A stretch of 64,000 nt of DNA from Morinoia aosen. Taxonomy: Eukaryota > Arthropoda > Malacostraca > Amphipoda > Talitridae. Below, piece by piece: positions 22,168 through 32,930 of the stretch; the first letter of the stretch is position 1; every line of letters begins with the position of its first letter. The notes under the pieces are model-generated. The model worked only from the letters and a program-made list of their open reading frames with translations, had not been told where the DNA came from and did not search any database. The position numbers and the translations under genes are program-made. Where the stretch lies: contig CM059580.1 of the NCBI GenBank assembly GCA_030386875.1, positions 3,872,838-3,936,837 of the forward strand. The letters run 5' to 3'.

Positions 22168-22659
22168 AATGTTGAAACAAAAATGTTGAAACAAAAATGT
22201 TGAAACAAAAATGTTGAAACAAAAATGTTGAAACTAAAATGTTGAAACAAAAATGTTGAAACAAAAATGTTGAAACTAAAATGTTGAAACAAAAATGTTG
22301 AAACAAAAATGTTGAAACAAAAATGTTGAAACAAAAATGTTGAAACAAAAATGTTGAAACTAAAATGTTGAAACTAAAATGTTGAAACTAAAATGTTGAA
22401 ACAAAAATGTTGAAACAAAAATGTTGAAACAAAAATGTTGAAACAAAAATGTTGAAACGAAAATGTTGAAACAAAAATGTTGAAACAAAAATGTTGAAAC
22501 AAAAATGTTGAAACAAAAATGTTGAAACTAAAATGTTGAAACAAAAATGTTGAAACAAAAACGTTGAAACAAAAATGTTGAAACAAAAATGTTGAAACAA
22601 AAATGTTGGAACAAAAATGTTGAAACAAAAATCTTGAAACAAAAATGTTGAAACAAAAA
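22168..22659. repeat. 14-bp array TGTTGAAACAAAAA, about 35 copies (left)
   Basis: A clean 14-bp tandem array with occasional AAACTAAAA or AAACGAAAA variants. All three minus frames are open, giving FQHFCFNIFVST repeats; this is composition only. Right-arm partner 35580-35872 has about 21 copies. Confidence 0.97.
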
Positions 22660-23315
22660 CCGGTTGACTAGGAAGCACAACAAAAATCAGTTCTTCGTTG
22701 CGTAACTTGATTTTATTATGAATAAATATATAAGTAACTAAGAACAGAACTTTAAATACAAATAAGTAACGCAATAACTAAGAGAACTTCAAATATAAGT
22801 AATTAAGAACACAAATATAAATATCTATATGCTTAATTCAGTAACTCGAAATTTGTCTGAGTCCGTTTAGAAAATTGGCTGAGTGTATATGGTCAAGTGA
22901 GGTATTAAATTGAAGCCACTGGTGTATGTATTTGCAGAAAACTATTTATTTATTATTTTTTTTCATTATTTTTTTTTTTTTTTTTATTTTATTTTTTTCT
23001 TTATTTTATTTTTATTTTTTATTTTCATTTTTTTTATTTTTATTTTTTTTCACTTATTTTTTTTTTTTTTAATTTTAGGCAAGTCGGACAACCCGATACT
23101 CGGGTTGTACCGGTAACAAGTATATAAATAAGTAATTAATTACCTAAGTGAACTTTAAATATAAGTAACTAAGAAAACAAATATAAATATAAATAAGTTA
23201 GTTCGTCCTTTTATCCGTCATCATTTATTATTATCAATTCAACATGACTTAAAATTTATTTTTTTAACTCGTTCTTTGGTGCAACATTAACGTGGAAGGC
23301 AATTTATTCATAAAA
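22660..23315. other. spacer with T-rich tract and small hairpin, partly left-arm only
   Basis: It has two or three loose copies of the 61-bp unit expanded in the right arm (34975-35510). A stretch of about 200 bp from 22905 has no partner in the right arm and includes a T-rich tract at 22945-23072. At 23088-23108 is a perfect hairpin, ACAACCCGA-TAC-TCGGGTTGT. No gene seen. Confidence 0.55.
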
Positions 23316-23334
23316 TCGGCCCATAGACGATCAA

Positions 23335-23349
23335 TTTAATAGATAGATA

Positions 23350-23380
<31 letters not shown>

Positions 23381-23452
23381 ATATATAGATAATAGATTGA
23401 TAATAGATAGATAGATAATAGGCCCATAGACGATCAATTTAATAGATAGATA

Positions 23453-23510
<58 letters not shown>

Positions 23511-23719
23511 TATAGATAATAGATAGAAAATAGATAGATAGATAATAGGCCCATAGACGATCAATTTAATAGATAGATAATAGATAGATAATAGATAGAT
23601 AATAGGTAGATAATAGATAATAGATAGATAATAGATAGATAATAGATAGATAATAGATAGATAATAGATAGATAGATAATAGATAGATAGGTAATAGATA
23701 GGTAATAGATAGATAGATA

Positions 23720-23757
<38 letters not shown>

Positions 23758-24475
23758 TATAGATAATAGATAGATAGATAATAGGCCCATAGACGATCAA
23801 TTTAATAGATAGATAATAGATAGATAATAGATAGATAATAGGTAGATAATAGATAATAGATAGATAATAGATAGATAATAGATAGATAATAGATAGATAA
23901 TAGATAGATAGATAATAGATAGATAGATAATAGATAGATAGGTAATAGATAGGTAATAGATAGATAGATAATAGATAGATAGATAATAGATAGATAGATA
24001 ATAGATAGATAGATAATAGATAGATAGATAATAGATAGATAGATAATAGATAGATAATAGATAGATAATAGATAGATAATAGATAGATAATAGATAGATA
24101 ATAGATAGATAATAGATAGATAATAGATAGATAGATAATAGGCCCATAGACGATCAATTTAATAGATAATAGATAGATAATAGATAGATAATAGATAGAT
24201 AATAGATAGATAATAGATAGATAGATAATAGGCCCATAGACGATCAATTTAATAGATAATAGATAGATAATAGATAGATAATAGATAGATAATAGATAGA
24301 TAATAGATAGATAATAGATAGATAGATAGATAATAGATAGATAATAGATAGATAATAGATAGATAGATAATAGGCCCATAGACGATCAATTTAATAGATA
24401 GATAATAGATAGATAGATAGATAGATAGATAATATATAGATAATAGATAGATAGATAATAGGCCCATAGACGATC
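23335..24475. repeat. GATA/TAGA array with embedded element ends
   Basis: Runs of ATAGATAGATAATAGATAG are broken by eight copies of GGCCCATAGACGATCAATTT (near 23317, 23421, 23548, 23784, 24141, 24231, 24373, 24461). The interrupting string is the terminal sequence of the surrounding foldback element. Block spacing is irregular (about 90-360 bp). Long minus-strand Ile/Tyr/Leu/Ser frames are repeat translation. Confidence 0.93.
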
Positions 24476-24480
24476 AATTT

Positions 24481-24722
24481 AATTGTCAATATTCATAATT
24501 GTCAATTATATTGACAATTAAATTGTCAATATTCATTATTGTCAATTAAATTGATAAGTAAATTGTCAAAATTCATCATTGTCAATTATATTGATAATTA
24601 AATTGTCTAAATTTATCATTGTCAATTATTTTGATAATTAAATTGTCCAAATTCATCATTGTTCATTAAATTGATAAGTAAATTGTCAATATTCATCATA
24701 GTCAATGATATTGACAATAAAA
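24481..24722. repeat. 40-bp array TTGTCAATTATATTGATAAT (left), about 6 copies
   Basis: A 40-bp unit with TTGTCAATTATATTGATAAT followed by TAAATTGTCAAAATTCATCA. Partner in the right arm at 34495-34825. Similar units form the separate array at 19590-19800. Confidence 0.88.
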
Positions 24723-24844
24723 CTGATCGTCTATAGGTCGCTTTAGGCACATTGTCATGTGTCAGAGGTATTTGAAATTGCCCAAATCTGGGCCATTTTT
24801 TTTGCTAACATAAATGCTCGCTTATTATGAAGTAAAAACTCTGT

Positions 24845-27800
24845 GACTGCCACTGGTGACTACCACTGGTGACTACCACTGGTGACTACCACTGGTGACT
24901 ACCACTGGTGACTACCACTGGTGACTGCCCCTGGTGACTACCACTGGTGACTACCACTGGTGACTACCACTGGTGACTACCACTGGTGACTACCACTGGT
25001 GACTACCACTGGTGACTACCACTGGTGACTACCACTGGTGACTACCACTGGTGACTACCACTAGTGACTACCACTGGTGACTACCACTGGTGACTACCAC
25101 TGGTGACTACCACTGGTGACTACCACTGGTGACTACCACTAGTGACTACCACTAGTGACTACCACTGGTGACTACCACTGGTGACTGCCACTGGTGACTG
25201 CCACTGGTGACCACCACTGGTAACCACCACTGGTGACTACCACTGGTGACTGCCACTGGTGACTACCACTAGTGACTACCACTGGTGACTACCACTGGTG
25301 ACTACCACTGGTGACTACCACTGGTGACTACCACTGGTGACTACCACTGGTGACTACCACTGGTGACTACCACTGGTGACTACCACTGGTGACTACCACT
25401 GGTGACTACCACTGGTGACTGCCACTGGTGACTGCCACTGGTGACTGCCACTGGTGACTACCACTGGTGACTACCACTGGTGACTACCACTGGTGACTAC
25501 CACTGGTGACTACCACTGGTGACTGCCCCTGGTGACTACCACTGGTGACTGCCACTGGTGACTGCCACTGGTGACCACCACTGGTAACCACCACTGGTGA
25601 CTACCACTGGTGACTGCCACTGGTGACTGCCACTGGTGACTGCCACTGGTGGCTACCACTGGTGACTGCCACTGGTGACTACCACTGGTGACTACCACTG
25701 GTGACTACCACTGGTGACTACCACTGGTGACTGCCACTGGTGACTACCACTGGTGACTACCACTGGTGACTACCACTGGTGACTACCACTGGTGACTGCC
25801 ACTGGTGACTGCCACTGGTGACCACCACTGGTAACCACCACTGGTGACTACCACTGGTGACTGCCACTGGTGACTGCCACTGGTGACTGCCACTGGTGAC
25901 TACCACTGGTGACTGCCACTGGTGACTACCACTGGTGACTGCCACTGGTGGCTACCACTGGTGACTACCACTGGTGACTGCCACTGGTGACTGCCACTGG
26001 TGACTGCCACTGGTGGCTACCACTGGTGACTACCACTGGTGACTACCACTGGTGACTACCACTGGTGACTACCACTGGTGACTACCACTGGTGACTGCCA
26101 CTGGTGACTACCACTGGTGACTACCACTAGTGACTACCACTGGTGACTACCACTGGTGACTACCACTGGTGACTACCACTGGTGACTACCACTGGTGACT
26201 ACCACTGGTGACTACCACTGGTGACTACCACTGGTGACTACCACTGGTGACTACCACTGGTGACTACCACTGGTGACTGCCACTGGTGACTGCCACTGGT
26301 GACTGCCACTGGTGGCTACCACTGGTGACTACCACTGGTGACTACCACTGGTGACTACCACTGGTGACTACCACTGGTGACTACCACTGGTGACTACCAC
26401 TGGTGACTACCACTGGTGACTACCACTGGTGACTGCCACTGGTGACTACCACTGGTGACTACCACTGGTGACTACCACTGGTGACTGCCACTGGTGACTA
26501 CCACTGGTGACTACCACTAGTGACTACCACTGGTGACTACCACTGGTGACTACCACTGGTGACTACCACTGGTGACTACCACTGGTGACTACCACTGGTG
26601 ACTACCACTGGTGACTACCACTGGTGACTACCACTGGTGACTACCACTGGTGACTACCACTGGTGACTGCCACTGGTGACTGCCACTGGTGACTGCCACT
26701 GGTGGCTACCACTGGTGACTACCACTGGTGACTACCACTGGTGACTACCACTGGTGACTACCACTGGTGACTACCACTGGTGACTACCACTGGTGACTAC
26801 CACTGGTGACTGCCACTGGTGGCTACCACTGGTGACTACCACTGGTGACTACCACTGGTGACTACCACTGGTGACTACCACTGGTGACTACCACTGGTGA
26901 CTACCACTGGTGACTGCCACTGGTGACTGCCACTGGTGACTGCCACTGGTGGCTACCACTGGTGACTACCACTGGTGACTACCACTGGTGACTACCACTG
27001 GTGACTACCACTGGTGACTACCACTGGTGACTGCCACTGGTGACTGCCACTGGTGACTGCCACTGGTGGCTACCACTGGTGACTACCACTGGTGACTGCC
27101 ACTGGTGACTGCCACTGGTGACTGCCACTGGTGACTGCCACTGGTGGCTACCACTGGTGACTACCACTGGTGACTACCACTGGTGACTACCACTGGTGAC
27201 TACCACTGGTGGCTACCACTGGTGGCTACCACTGGTGACTACCACTGGTGACTACCACTGGTGACTGCCACTGGTGACTACCACTGGTGACTACCACTGG
27301 TGACTACCACTGGTGACTACCACTGGTGACTACCACTGGTGACTACCACTGGTGACTACCACTGGTGACTACCACTGGTGACTGCCACTGGTGACTACCA
27401 CTGGTGACTGCCACTGGTGACTACCACTGGTGACTACCACTGGTGACTACCACTGGTGACTGCCCCTGGTGACTGCGACTGGTGACTGCGACTGGTGACT
27501 GCCACAGGTGGATACCACTGGTGGCTACCACTGGTAACCACCACTGGTGACAACCACTGTTGACTACCACTGGTAACTACCACTGGTGACTACCACTGGT
27601 GACTACCACTGGTGACTACCACTGGTGACTGCCACTGGTGACTGCCACTGGTGACCACCACTGGTGACTGCCACTGGTGACTACCACTGGTGACTACCAC
27701 TGGTGACTACCACTGGTGACTACCACTGGTGACTACCACTGGTGACTGCCACTGGTGACTGCCACTGGTGACCACCACTGGTGACTGCCACTGGTGACTA

Positions 27801-27872
27801 CCACTGGTGACTGCCACTGGTGACTACCACTGGTAACCACCACTGGTGACTACCACTGGTAACTACCACTGG
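24845..27872. repeat. 13-bp array ACCACTGGTGACT, about 233 copies (left)
   Basis: A strict 13-bp period, with variant positions (TGCC for TACC, GGTGGCTAC, CACTAGTG, GTAACCACC) arranged in higher-order patterns. One 390-bp pattern (30 units) repeats around 26094-26310 and 26484-26700. The core ACCA-C-TGGT is a near-palindrome. Right-arm partner 32931-34368 has about 110 copies. Confidence 0.97.
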
Positions 27873-27882
27873 TTACTTCTTA

Positions 27883-28041
27883 GTATTACCTAGCCGTGGT
27901 GTTCCCCAAGGATCAGTCTTAGGACCTCTCCTGTTTTGACATTTACCAACGATATTGCTAAAAGTACTTTGTTTTTCCAATTCATACCTTCTGTTGATGC
28001 TAGTACTCTTTTTCTGACTATTCCTGGCTGGTGGAGACTTT
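27883..28041 (+). pseudogene. dead LINE reverse-transcriptase fragment (left copy)
   Basis: Translation from 27883 gives VLPSRGVPQGSVLGPLLF and then a stop at 27937. GVPQGSVLGPLLF is the conserved block of non-LTR retrotransposon reverse transcriptases that precedes the catalytic Asp-Asp motif. Moving one base back at 27936 restores similarity: TFTNDIAKSTLFF, then SVDASTLFLT where the family normally has an Ala-Asp-Asp core before a hydrophobic stretch. So the frame is shifted and one catalytic aspartate is lost. The 5' side is cut directly by the 13-bp array and no other domain (endonuclease, RNase H) is visible. Only about 50 codons survive of a normally much longer domain. Clade is uncertain: Jockey or CR1-like by motif. 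Confidence 0.85.
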
Positions 28042-28474
28042 GAAATAATGGTGAAAAGAATAAAATGAAATAACAGATGAAACCGAGAATAGGATCCCAG
28101 CAGAATGCCCTGAAAGAGGAACATACCTGACATTAATGCTTTACTGCATCTTCACGATTATTTTAGACGTAAATATGATTATTGGATGAATGATTATATT
28201 GTACCGTAATGATCATTGTACAATGGGAAATATTTTTGGCCCCAACATATTCCCCTAGCGGTCATCTTGCCTGAAAACGAGGTTCCCCCCCCCGGAAAAT
28301 ATACGAAAGAGTTAATGAAAGCACGATTCATCTTCCACATTTAATGAATACATCGTGTATAATTTTCATGTATCAATACACGCACACACAGACTGTTTCA
28401 AAGATACTTACTTACATTGCTGCGATGAAACAGGGTAGGTGTCTTATAACAAATAATTTCTACATCAAGTACGC
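28042..28474. other. spacer shared by both arms, high identity
   Basis: About 430 bp of ordinary sequence, including a C run (CCCCCCCC near 28285) and start of the 23-bp array at its right edge. It may contain decayed downstream sequence of the LINE, but I see no motif. Pairs closely with about 32341-32780. Confidence 0.55.
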
Positions 28475-29345
28475 ACACACTGCCTTACAAAATACGTACA
28501 CGCTGCCACGGAAAATACGTACACACGGCCACACAAAATACGTACACACTGCCTCAGAAAATACGTACACACTGCCTCAGAAAATACGTACACATTGCCT
28601 CAGAAAATACGTACACATTGCCTCAGAAAATACGTACACATTGCCTCAGAAAATACGTACACACGGCCATTCGAAATACGCACACACGGCCATGCAAAAT
28701 ATGTACACATTGCCTTAGAAAATACGTATACATGGCCATACAAAATACGTACACATGGCCAAACAAAATACGTACACACTGCCATACAAAATACGTACGC
28801 ACGGCCATTCAAAACACGTGCACACAAAATACGCACACACGGCCACACAAAATACGCACACACGGCCACGCAAAATACGTACACACTGCCTCATAAAATA
28901 CGTACACTGCCTCAGAAAATACGTACACATTGCCTCAGAAAATACGTACACACGGCCATACGAAATACGAACACACTGCCATACAAAATACGTACACGGC
29001 CACGCAAAATACGTACACACTTCACACAGAATACGTACACACTGCCATACAAAGTACGTACACACGGCCACGCAAAATACGTACACACTGCACACAAAAT
29101 ACGTACACATAGCCACACAAAATATGCACACACAGCTAAACAAAATACGTCCACAACAAATTAACGCACACTCGGCCACGTGAAATACGTACACACTTCA
29201 CACAAAATACGTACACATAGCCACACAAAATATGCACACACAGCTAAACAAAATACGTCCACAACAAATTAACGCACACTCGGCCATGTAAAATACGTAC
29301 ACACTTCACACAAAATCCGTACACAACAAACTACGTACACACACC
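28475..29345. repeat. 23-bp array AAAATACGTACACACNGCC, about 38 copies (left)
   Basis: The unit is AAAATACGTACACACTGCCT plus CAG, with GGCCAC, GGCCATAC or TTCACAC endings. Every unit carries the self-complementary TACGTA. Overlapping frames up to 189 codons are open on both strands. Their products are identical to those of the right arm (31613-32212), so these arrays are essentially identical in DNA. Not coding. Confidence 0.95.
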
Positions 29346-29584
29346 ACGCACACACGCACACAACAGCAGGGTATGCGCACATGTACGTTTTCTACACGAC
29401 ATTTTCTCTAAATCTAAAATCCAAGAAAGAAGCGAACAGTTCCAGCAACTCAACTCCGTAGCACTACACGGGATATGGGAATCAATGCACTCATTTGTGC
29501 ACACATTTAGTCGTACGGATCATTTATGTACAATATTCGGGGGAGGAAACTGTGTGCGGGAGCCAGAAGTGAATAGATGTGCGA
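29346..29584. other. spacer beside the axis array (left)
   Basis: Non-repetitive apart from CACACGCACACA at the start. It matches 31216-31455 in reverse complement with only a few small differences, for example one extra G at ACACGGGATATGG. No gene is seen. Confidence 0.6.
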
Positions 29585-30245
29585 CTGCAGGGGAGGGGGG
29601 AAGAGGGGGATATAGGAGGGGGAAGAGGGGGATATAGGAGGGGGAAGAGGAGGGGATATAGGAGGGGGAAGAGGGGGATATAGGAGGGGGAAGAGGAGGG
29701 GATATAGGAGGGGGAAGAGGAGGGGATATAGGAGGGGGAAGAGGAGGGGATATAGGAGGGGGAAGAGGGGGATATAGGAGGGGGAAGAGGGGGATGTAGG
29801 AGGGGGAAGAGGGGGATGTAGGAGGGGGAAGAAGAAGATGTAGGAGGGGGAAGAGGGGGGGATATAGGAGGGGGAAGAGGAGGAGAGAGGAGGAGGATGA
29901 AGGGGATATAGGAAGGGAAAGAGAGGGATATAAGAAGGGGAAGAGGGGGATAAAAAGAGGGGGGATATAGGAGGGGAAAGAGGGGGGATGTAGGAGGGGG
30001 AAGAGGGGGATATAGGAGGGGGAAGAGGGGGATATAGGAGGGGGAAGAGGGGGATATAGGAGGGGGAAGAGGGGGATGTAGGAGGGGGAAGAGGGGGATG
30101 TAGGAGGGGGAAGAGGGGGAGATATAGGAGGGGGAAGAGGAGGAGAGAGGAGGAGGATGAAGGGGATATAGGAAGGGAAAGAGAGGGATATAAGAAGGGG
30201 AAGAGGGGGATAAAAAGAGGGGGGATATAGGAGGGGAAAGAGGGG
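29585..30245 (+). repeat. purine-rich array GGGGATATAGGAGGGGGAAG (left side of gap)
   Basis: Units of 21-24 bp are almost free of C on the plus strand. A 260-bp block holding GGAGGAGAGAGGAGGAGGAT and GGATAAAAAGAGGGG is present twice (from about 29878 and 30138). The array runs into the gap; the reverse complement of the same array begins directly after it. Confidence 0.95.
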
Positions 30246-30745
30246 NNNNNNNNNNNNNNNNNNNNNNNNNNNNNNNNNNNNNNNNNNNNNNNNNNNNNNN
30301 NNNNNNNNNNNNNNNNNNNNNNNNNNNNNNNNNNNNNNNNNNNNNNNNNNNNNNNNNNNNNNNNNNNNNNNNNNNNNNNNNNNNNNNNNNNNNNNNNNNN
30401 NNNNNNNNNNNNNNNNNNNNNNNNNNNNNNNNNNNNNNNNNNNNNNNNNNNNNNNNNNNNNNNNNNNNNNNNNNNNNNNNNNNNNNNNNNNNNNNNNNNN
30501 NNNNNNNNNNNNNNNNNNNNNNNNNNNNNNNNNNNNNNNNNNNNNNNNNNNNNNNNNNNNNNNNNNNNNNNNNNNNNNNNNNNNNNNNNNNNNNNNNNNN
30601 NNNNNNNNNNNNNNNNNNNNNNNNNNNNNNNNNNNNNNNNNNNNNNNNNNNNNNNNNNNNNNNNNNNNNNNNNNNNNNNNNNNNNNNNNNNNNNNNNNNN
30701 NNNNNNNNNNNNNNNNNNNNNNNNNNNNNNNNNNNNNNNNNNNNN
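30246..30745. other. assembly gap, 500 N, at the symmetry axis
   Basis: Exactly 500 N. Both contig ends are in the same purine-rich array in opposite orientation. The gap sits at the centre of the inverted structure (coordinate sum 60807 on either side gives a centre near 30403). The true distance and even the true adjacency are unknown. Confidence 0.99.
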
Positions 30746-31215
30746 TCCTATATCCCCCTCTTCCCCCTCCTATATCCCCCTCTTCCCCCTCCTATATCCC
30801 CCTCTTCCCCCTCCTACATCCCCCCTCTTTCCCCTCCTATATCCCCCCTCTTTTTATCCCCCTCTTCCCCTTCTTATATCCCTCTCTTTCCCTTCCTATA
30901 TCCCCTTCATCCTCCTCCTCTCTCCTCCTCTTCCCCCTCCTATATTCCCCCCTCTTCCCCCTCCCTACATCTTCTTCTTCCCCCTCCTACATCCCCCTCT
31001 TCCCCTCCTACATCCCCCTCTTCCCCCTCCTATATCCCCCTCTTCCCCCTCCTATATCCCCTCCTCTTCCCCCTCCTATATCCCCTCCTCTTCCCCCTCC
31101 TATATCCCCTCCTCTTCCCCCTCCTATATCCCCTCTTCCCCCTCCTATATCCCCTCCTCTTCCCCCTCCTATATCCCCCTCTTCCCCCTCCTATATCCCC
31201 CTCTTCCCCCCTCCC
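30746..31215 (-). repeat. purine-rich array, reverse orientation (right side of gap)
   Basis: TCCTATATCCCCCTCTTCCC units, the reverse complement of 29585-30245. The GGATAAAAAGAGGGG block occurs once here (about 30830-30935 reversed) but twice in the left array. Confidence 0.95.
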
Positions 31216-31455
31216 CTGCAGTCGCACATCTATTCACTTCTGGCTCCCGCACACAGTTTCCTCCCCCGAATATTGTACATAAATGATCCGTACGACTAAA
31301 TGTGTGCACAAATGAGTGCATTGATTCCCATATCCGTGTAGTGCTACGGAGTTGAGTTGCTGGAACTGCTCGCTTCTTTCTTGGATTTTAGATTTAGAGA
31401 AAATGTCGTGTAGAAAACGTACATGTGCGCATACCCTGCTGTTGTGTGCGTGTGT
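31216..31455. other. spacer beside the axis array (right)
   Basis: Reverse complement of 29346-29584 with only a few small differences. No gene seen. Confidence 0.6.
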
Positions 31456-32340
31456 GCGTGGTTGTGTGTACGTAGTTTGTTGTGTACGGATTTTGTGTGA
31501 AGTGTGTACGTATTTTCACATGGCCGAGTGTGCGTTAATTTGTTGTGGACGTATTTTGTTTAGCTGTGTGTGCATATTTTGTGTGGCTATGTGTACGTAT
31601 TTTGTGTGAAGTGTGTACGTATTTCACGTGGCCGAGTGTGCGTTAATTTGTTGTGGACGTATTTTGTTTAGCTGTGTGTGCATATTTTGTGTGGCTATGT
31701 GTACGTATTTTGTGTGCAGTGTGTACGTATTTTGCGTGGCCGTGTGTACGTACTTTGTATGGCAGTGTGTACGTATTCTGTGTGAAGTGTGTACGTATTT
31801 TGCGTGGCCGTGTACGTATTTTGTATGGCAGTGTGTTCGTATTTCGTATGGCCGTGTGTACGTATTTTCTGAGGCAATGTGTACGTATTTTCTGAGGCAG
31901 TGTACGTATTTTATGAGGCAGTGTGTACGTATTTTGCGTGGCCGTGTGTGCGTATTTTGTGTGGCCGTGTGTGCGTATTTTGTGTGCACGTGTTTTGAAT
32001 GGCCGTGCGTACGTATTTTGTATGGCAGTGTGTACGTATTTTGTTTGGCCATGTGTACGTATTTTGTATGGCCATGTATACGTATTTTCTAAGGCAATGT
32101 GTACATATTTTGCATGGCCGTGTGTGCGTATTTCGAATGGCCGTGTGTACGTATTTTCTGAGGCAATGTGTACGTATTTTCTGAGGCAATGTGTACGTAT
32201 TTTCTGAGGCAATGTGTACGTATTTTCTGAGGCAGTGTGTACGTATTTTCTGAGGCAGTGTGTACGTATTTTGTGTGGCCGTGTGTACGTATTTTCCGTG
32301 GCAGCGTGTACGTATTTTGTAAGGCAGTGTGTGCGTACTT
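31456..32340. repeat. 23-bp TACGTA array (right), about 38 copies
   Basis: Reverse complement of 28475-29345. It shares even the internal duplication around the GGACGTATTTTGTTTAGCTG block (about 31540 and 31655), so copy number and order are the same in both arms here, unlike all other arrays. Confidence 0.95.
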
Positions 32341-32784
32341 GATGTAGAAATTATTTGTTATAAGACACCTACCCTGTTTCATCGCAGCAATGTAAGTAAG
32401 TATCTTTGAAACAGTCTGTGTGTGCGTGTATTGATACATGAAAATTATACACGATGTATTCATTAAATGTGGAAGATGAATCGTGCTTTCATTAACTCTT
32501 TCGTATATTTTCCGGGGGGGGGGAACCTCGTTTTCAGGCAAGATGACCGCTAGGGGAAGATGTTGGGGCCAAAAATATTTCCCATTGTACAATGATCATT
32601 ACGGTACAATATAATCATTCATCCAATAATCATATTTACGTCTAAAATAATCGTGAAGATGCAGTAAAGCAGTAATGTCTAGTATGTTCCTCTTTCAGGG
32701 CATTCTGCTGGGATCCTATTCTCGGTTTCATCTGTTATTTCATTTATTCTTTTCACCATTATTTCAAAGTCTCCACCAGCCAGG
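32341..32784. other. spacer shared by both arms (right)
   Basis: Reverse complement of about 28042-28474 with few differences, including the G run (about 32514-32523). No gene seen. Confidence 0.55.
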
Positions 32785-32923
32785 AATAGTCAGAAAAAGA
32801 GTACTAGCATCAACAGAAGGTATGAATTGGAAGAACAAAGTACTTTAGCAATTTCGTTGGTAAATGTCAAAACAGGAGAGGTCCTAAGACTGATCCTTGG
32901 GGAACACCACGGCTAGGTAATAC
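32765..32923 (-). pseudogene. dead LINE reverse-transcriptase fragment (right copy)
   Basis: Minus-strand partner of the left relic: GVPQGSVLGPLLF encoded at about 32880-32917, then the same stop and frameshift. It shares those defects and adds small indels (AACGAAATTGCTAAAG against AACGATATTGCTAAAAG). Shared defects show the fragment was already dead in the common ancestor of the two arms. Confidence 0.83.
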
Positions 32924-32930
32924 TAAGAAG

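Larger units (their letters stand above)
23316..24742. mobile_element. foldback/MITE-like element swollen by tandem arrays (left)
   Basis: The outer ends are inverted: CGGCCCATAGACGATCAATT at the left, and at the right a sequence whose reverse complement begins GCGACCTATAGACGATCAGT. The same element is 374 bp in the right arm (34469-34842), and a compact 112-bp form is at 51581-51692. Here it is 1427 bp because of a GATA array plus a 40-bp array between the ends. No coding capacity. Confidence 0.72.
2315..30245 (+). repeat. left arm of a large inverted repeat
   Basis: This contig is matched in reverse complement by 30746-50140 with the same order of arrays and spacers. Pairing is exact beside the gap: 28595-29164 pairs with 31643-32212, the coordinate sum being 60807. 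Outermost, 7825-8064 pairs with 45586-45825, sum 53650. The left arm is therefore about 7.2 kb longer over that span, mostly through longer arrays and several insertions. See the findings for the alternative that this is a scaffolding error. Confidence 0.9.

Noticed and set aside
23561..24379. 272-codon Ile/Tyr/Leu/Ser frame as a membrane protein
   Set aside because: It is the translation of the GATA array; a 4-bp period leaves several frames open.
28595..29194. 189- and 159-codon frames on opposite strands, identical in both arms
   Set aside because: The 23-bp unit cycles through frames and both strands are open. Identity reflects near-identical DNA, not protein conservation.
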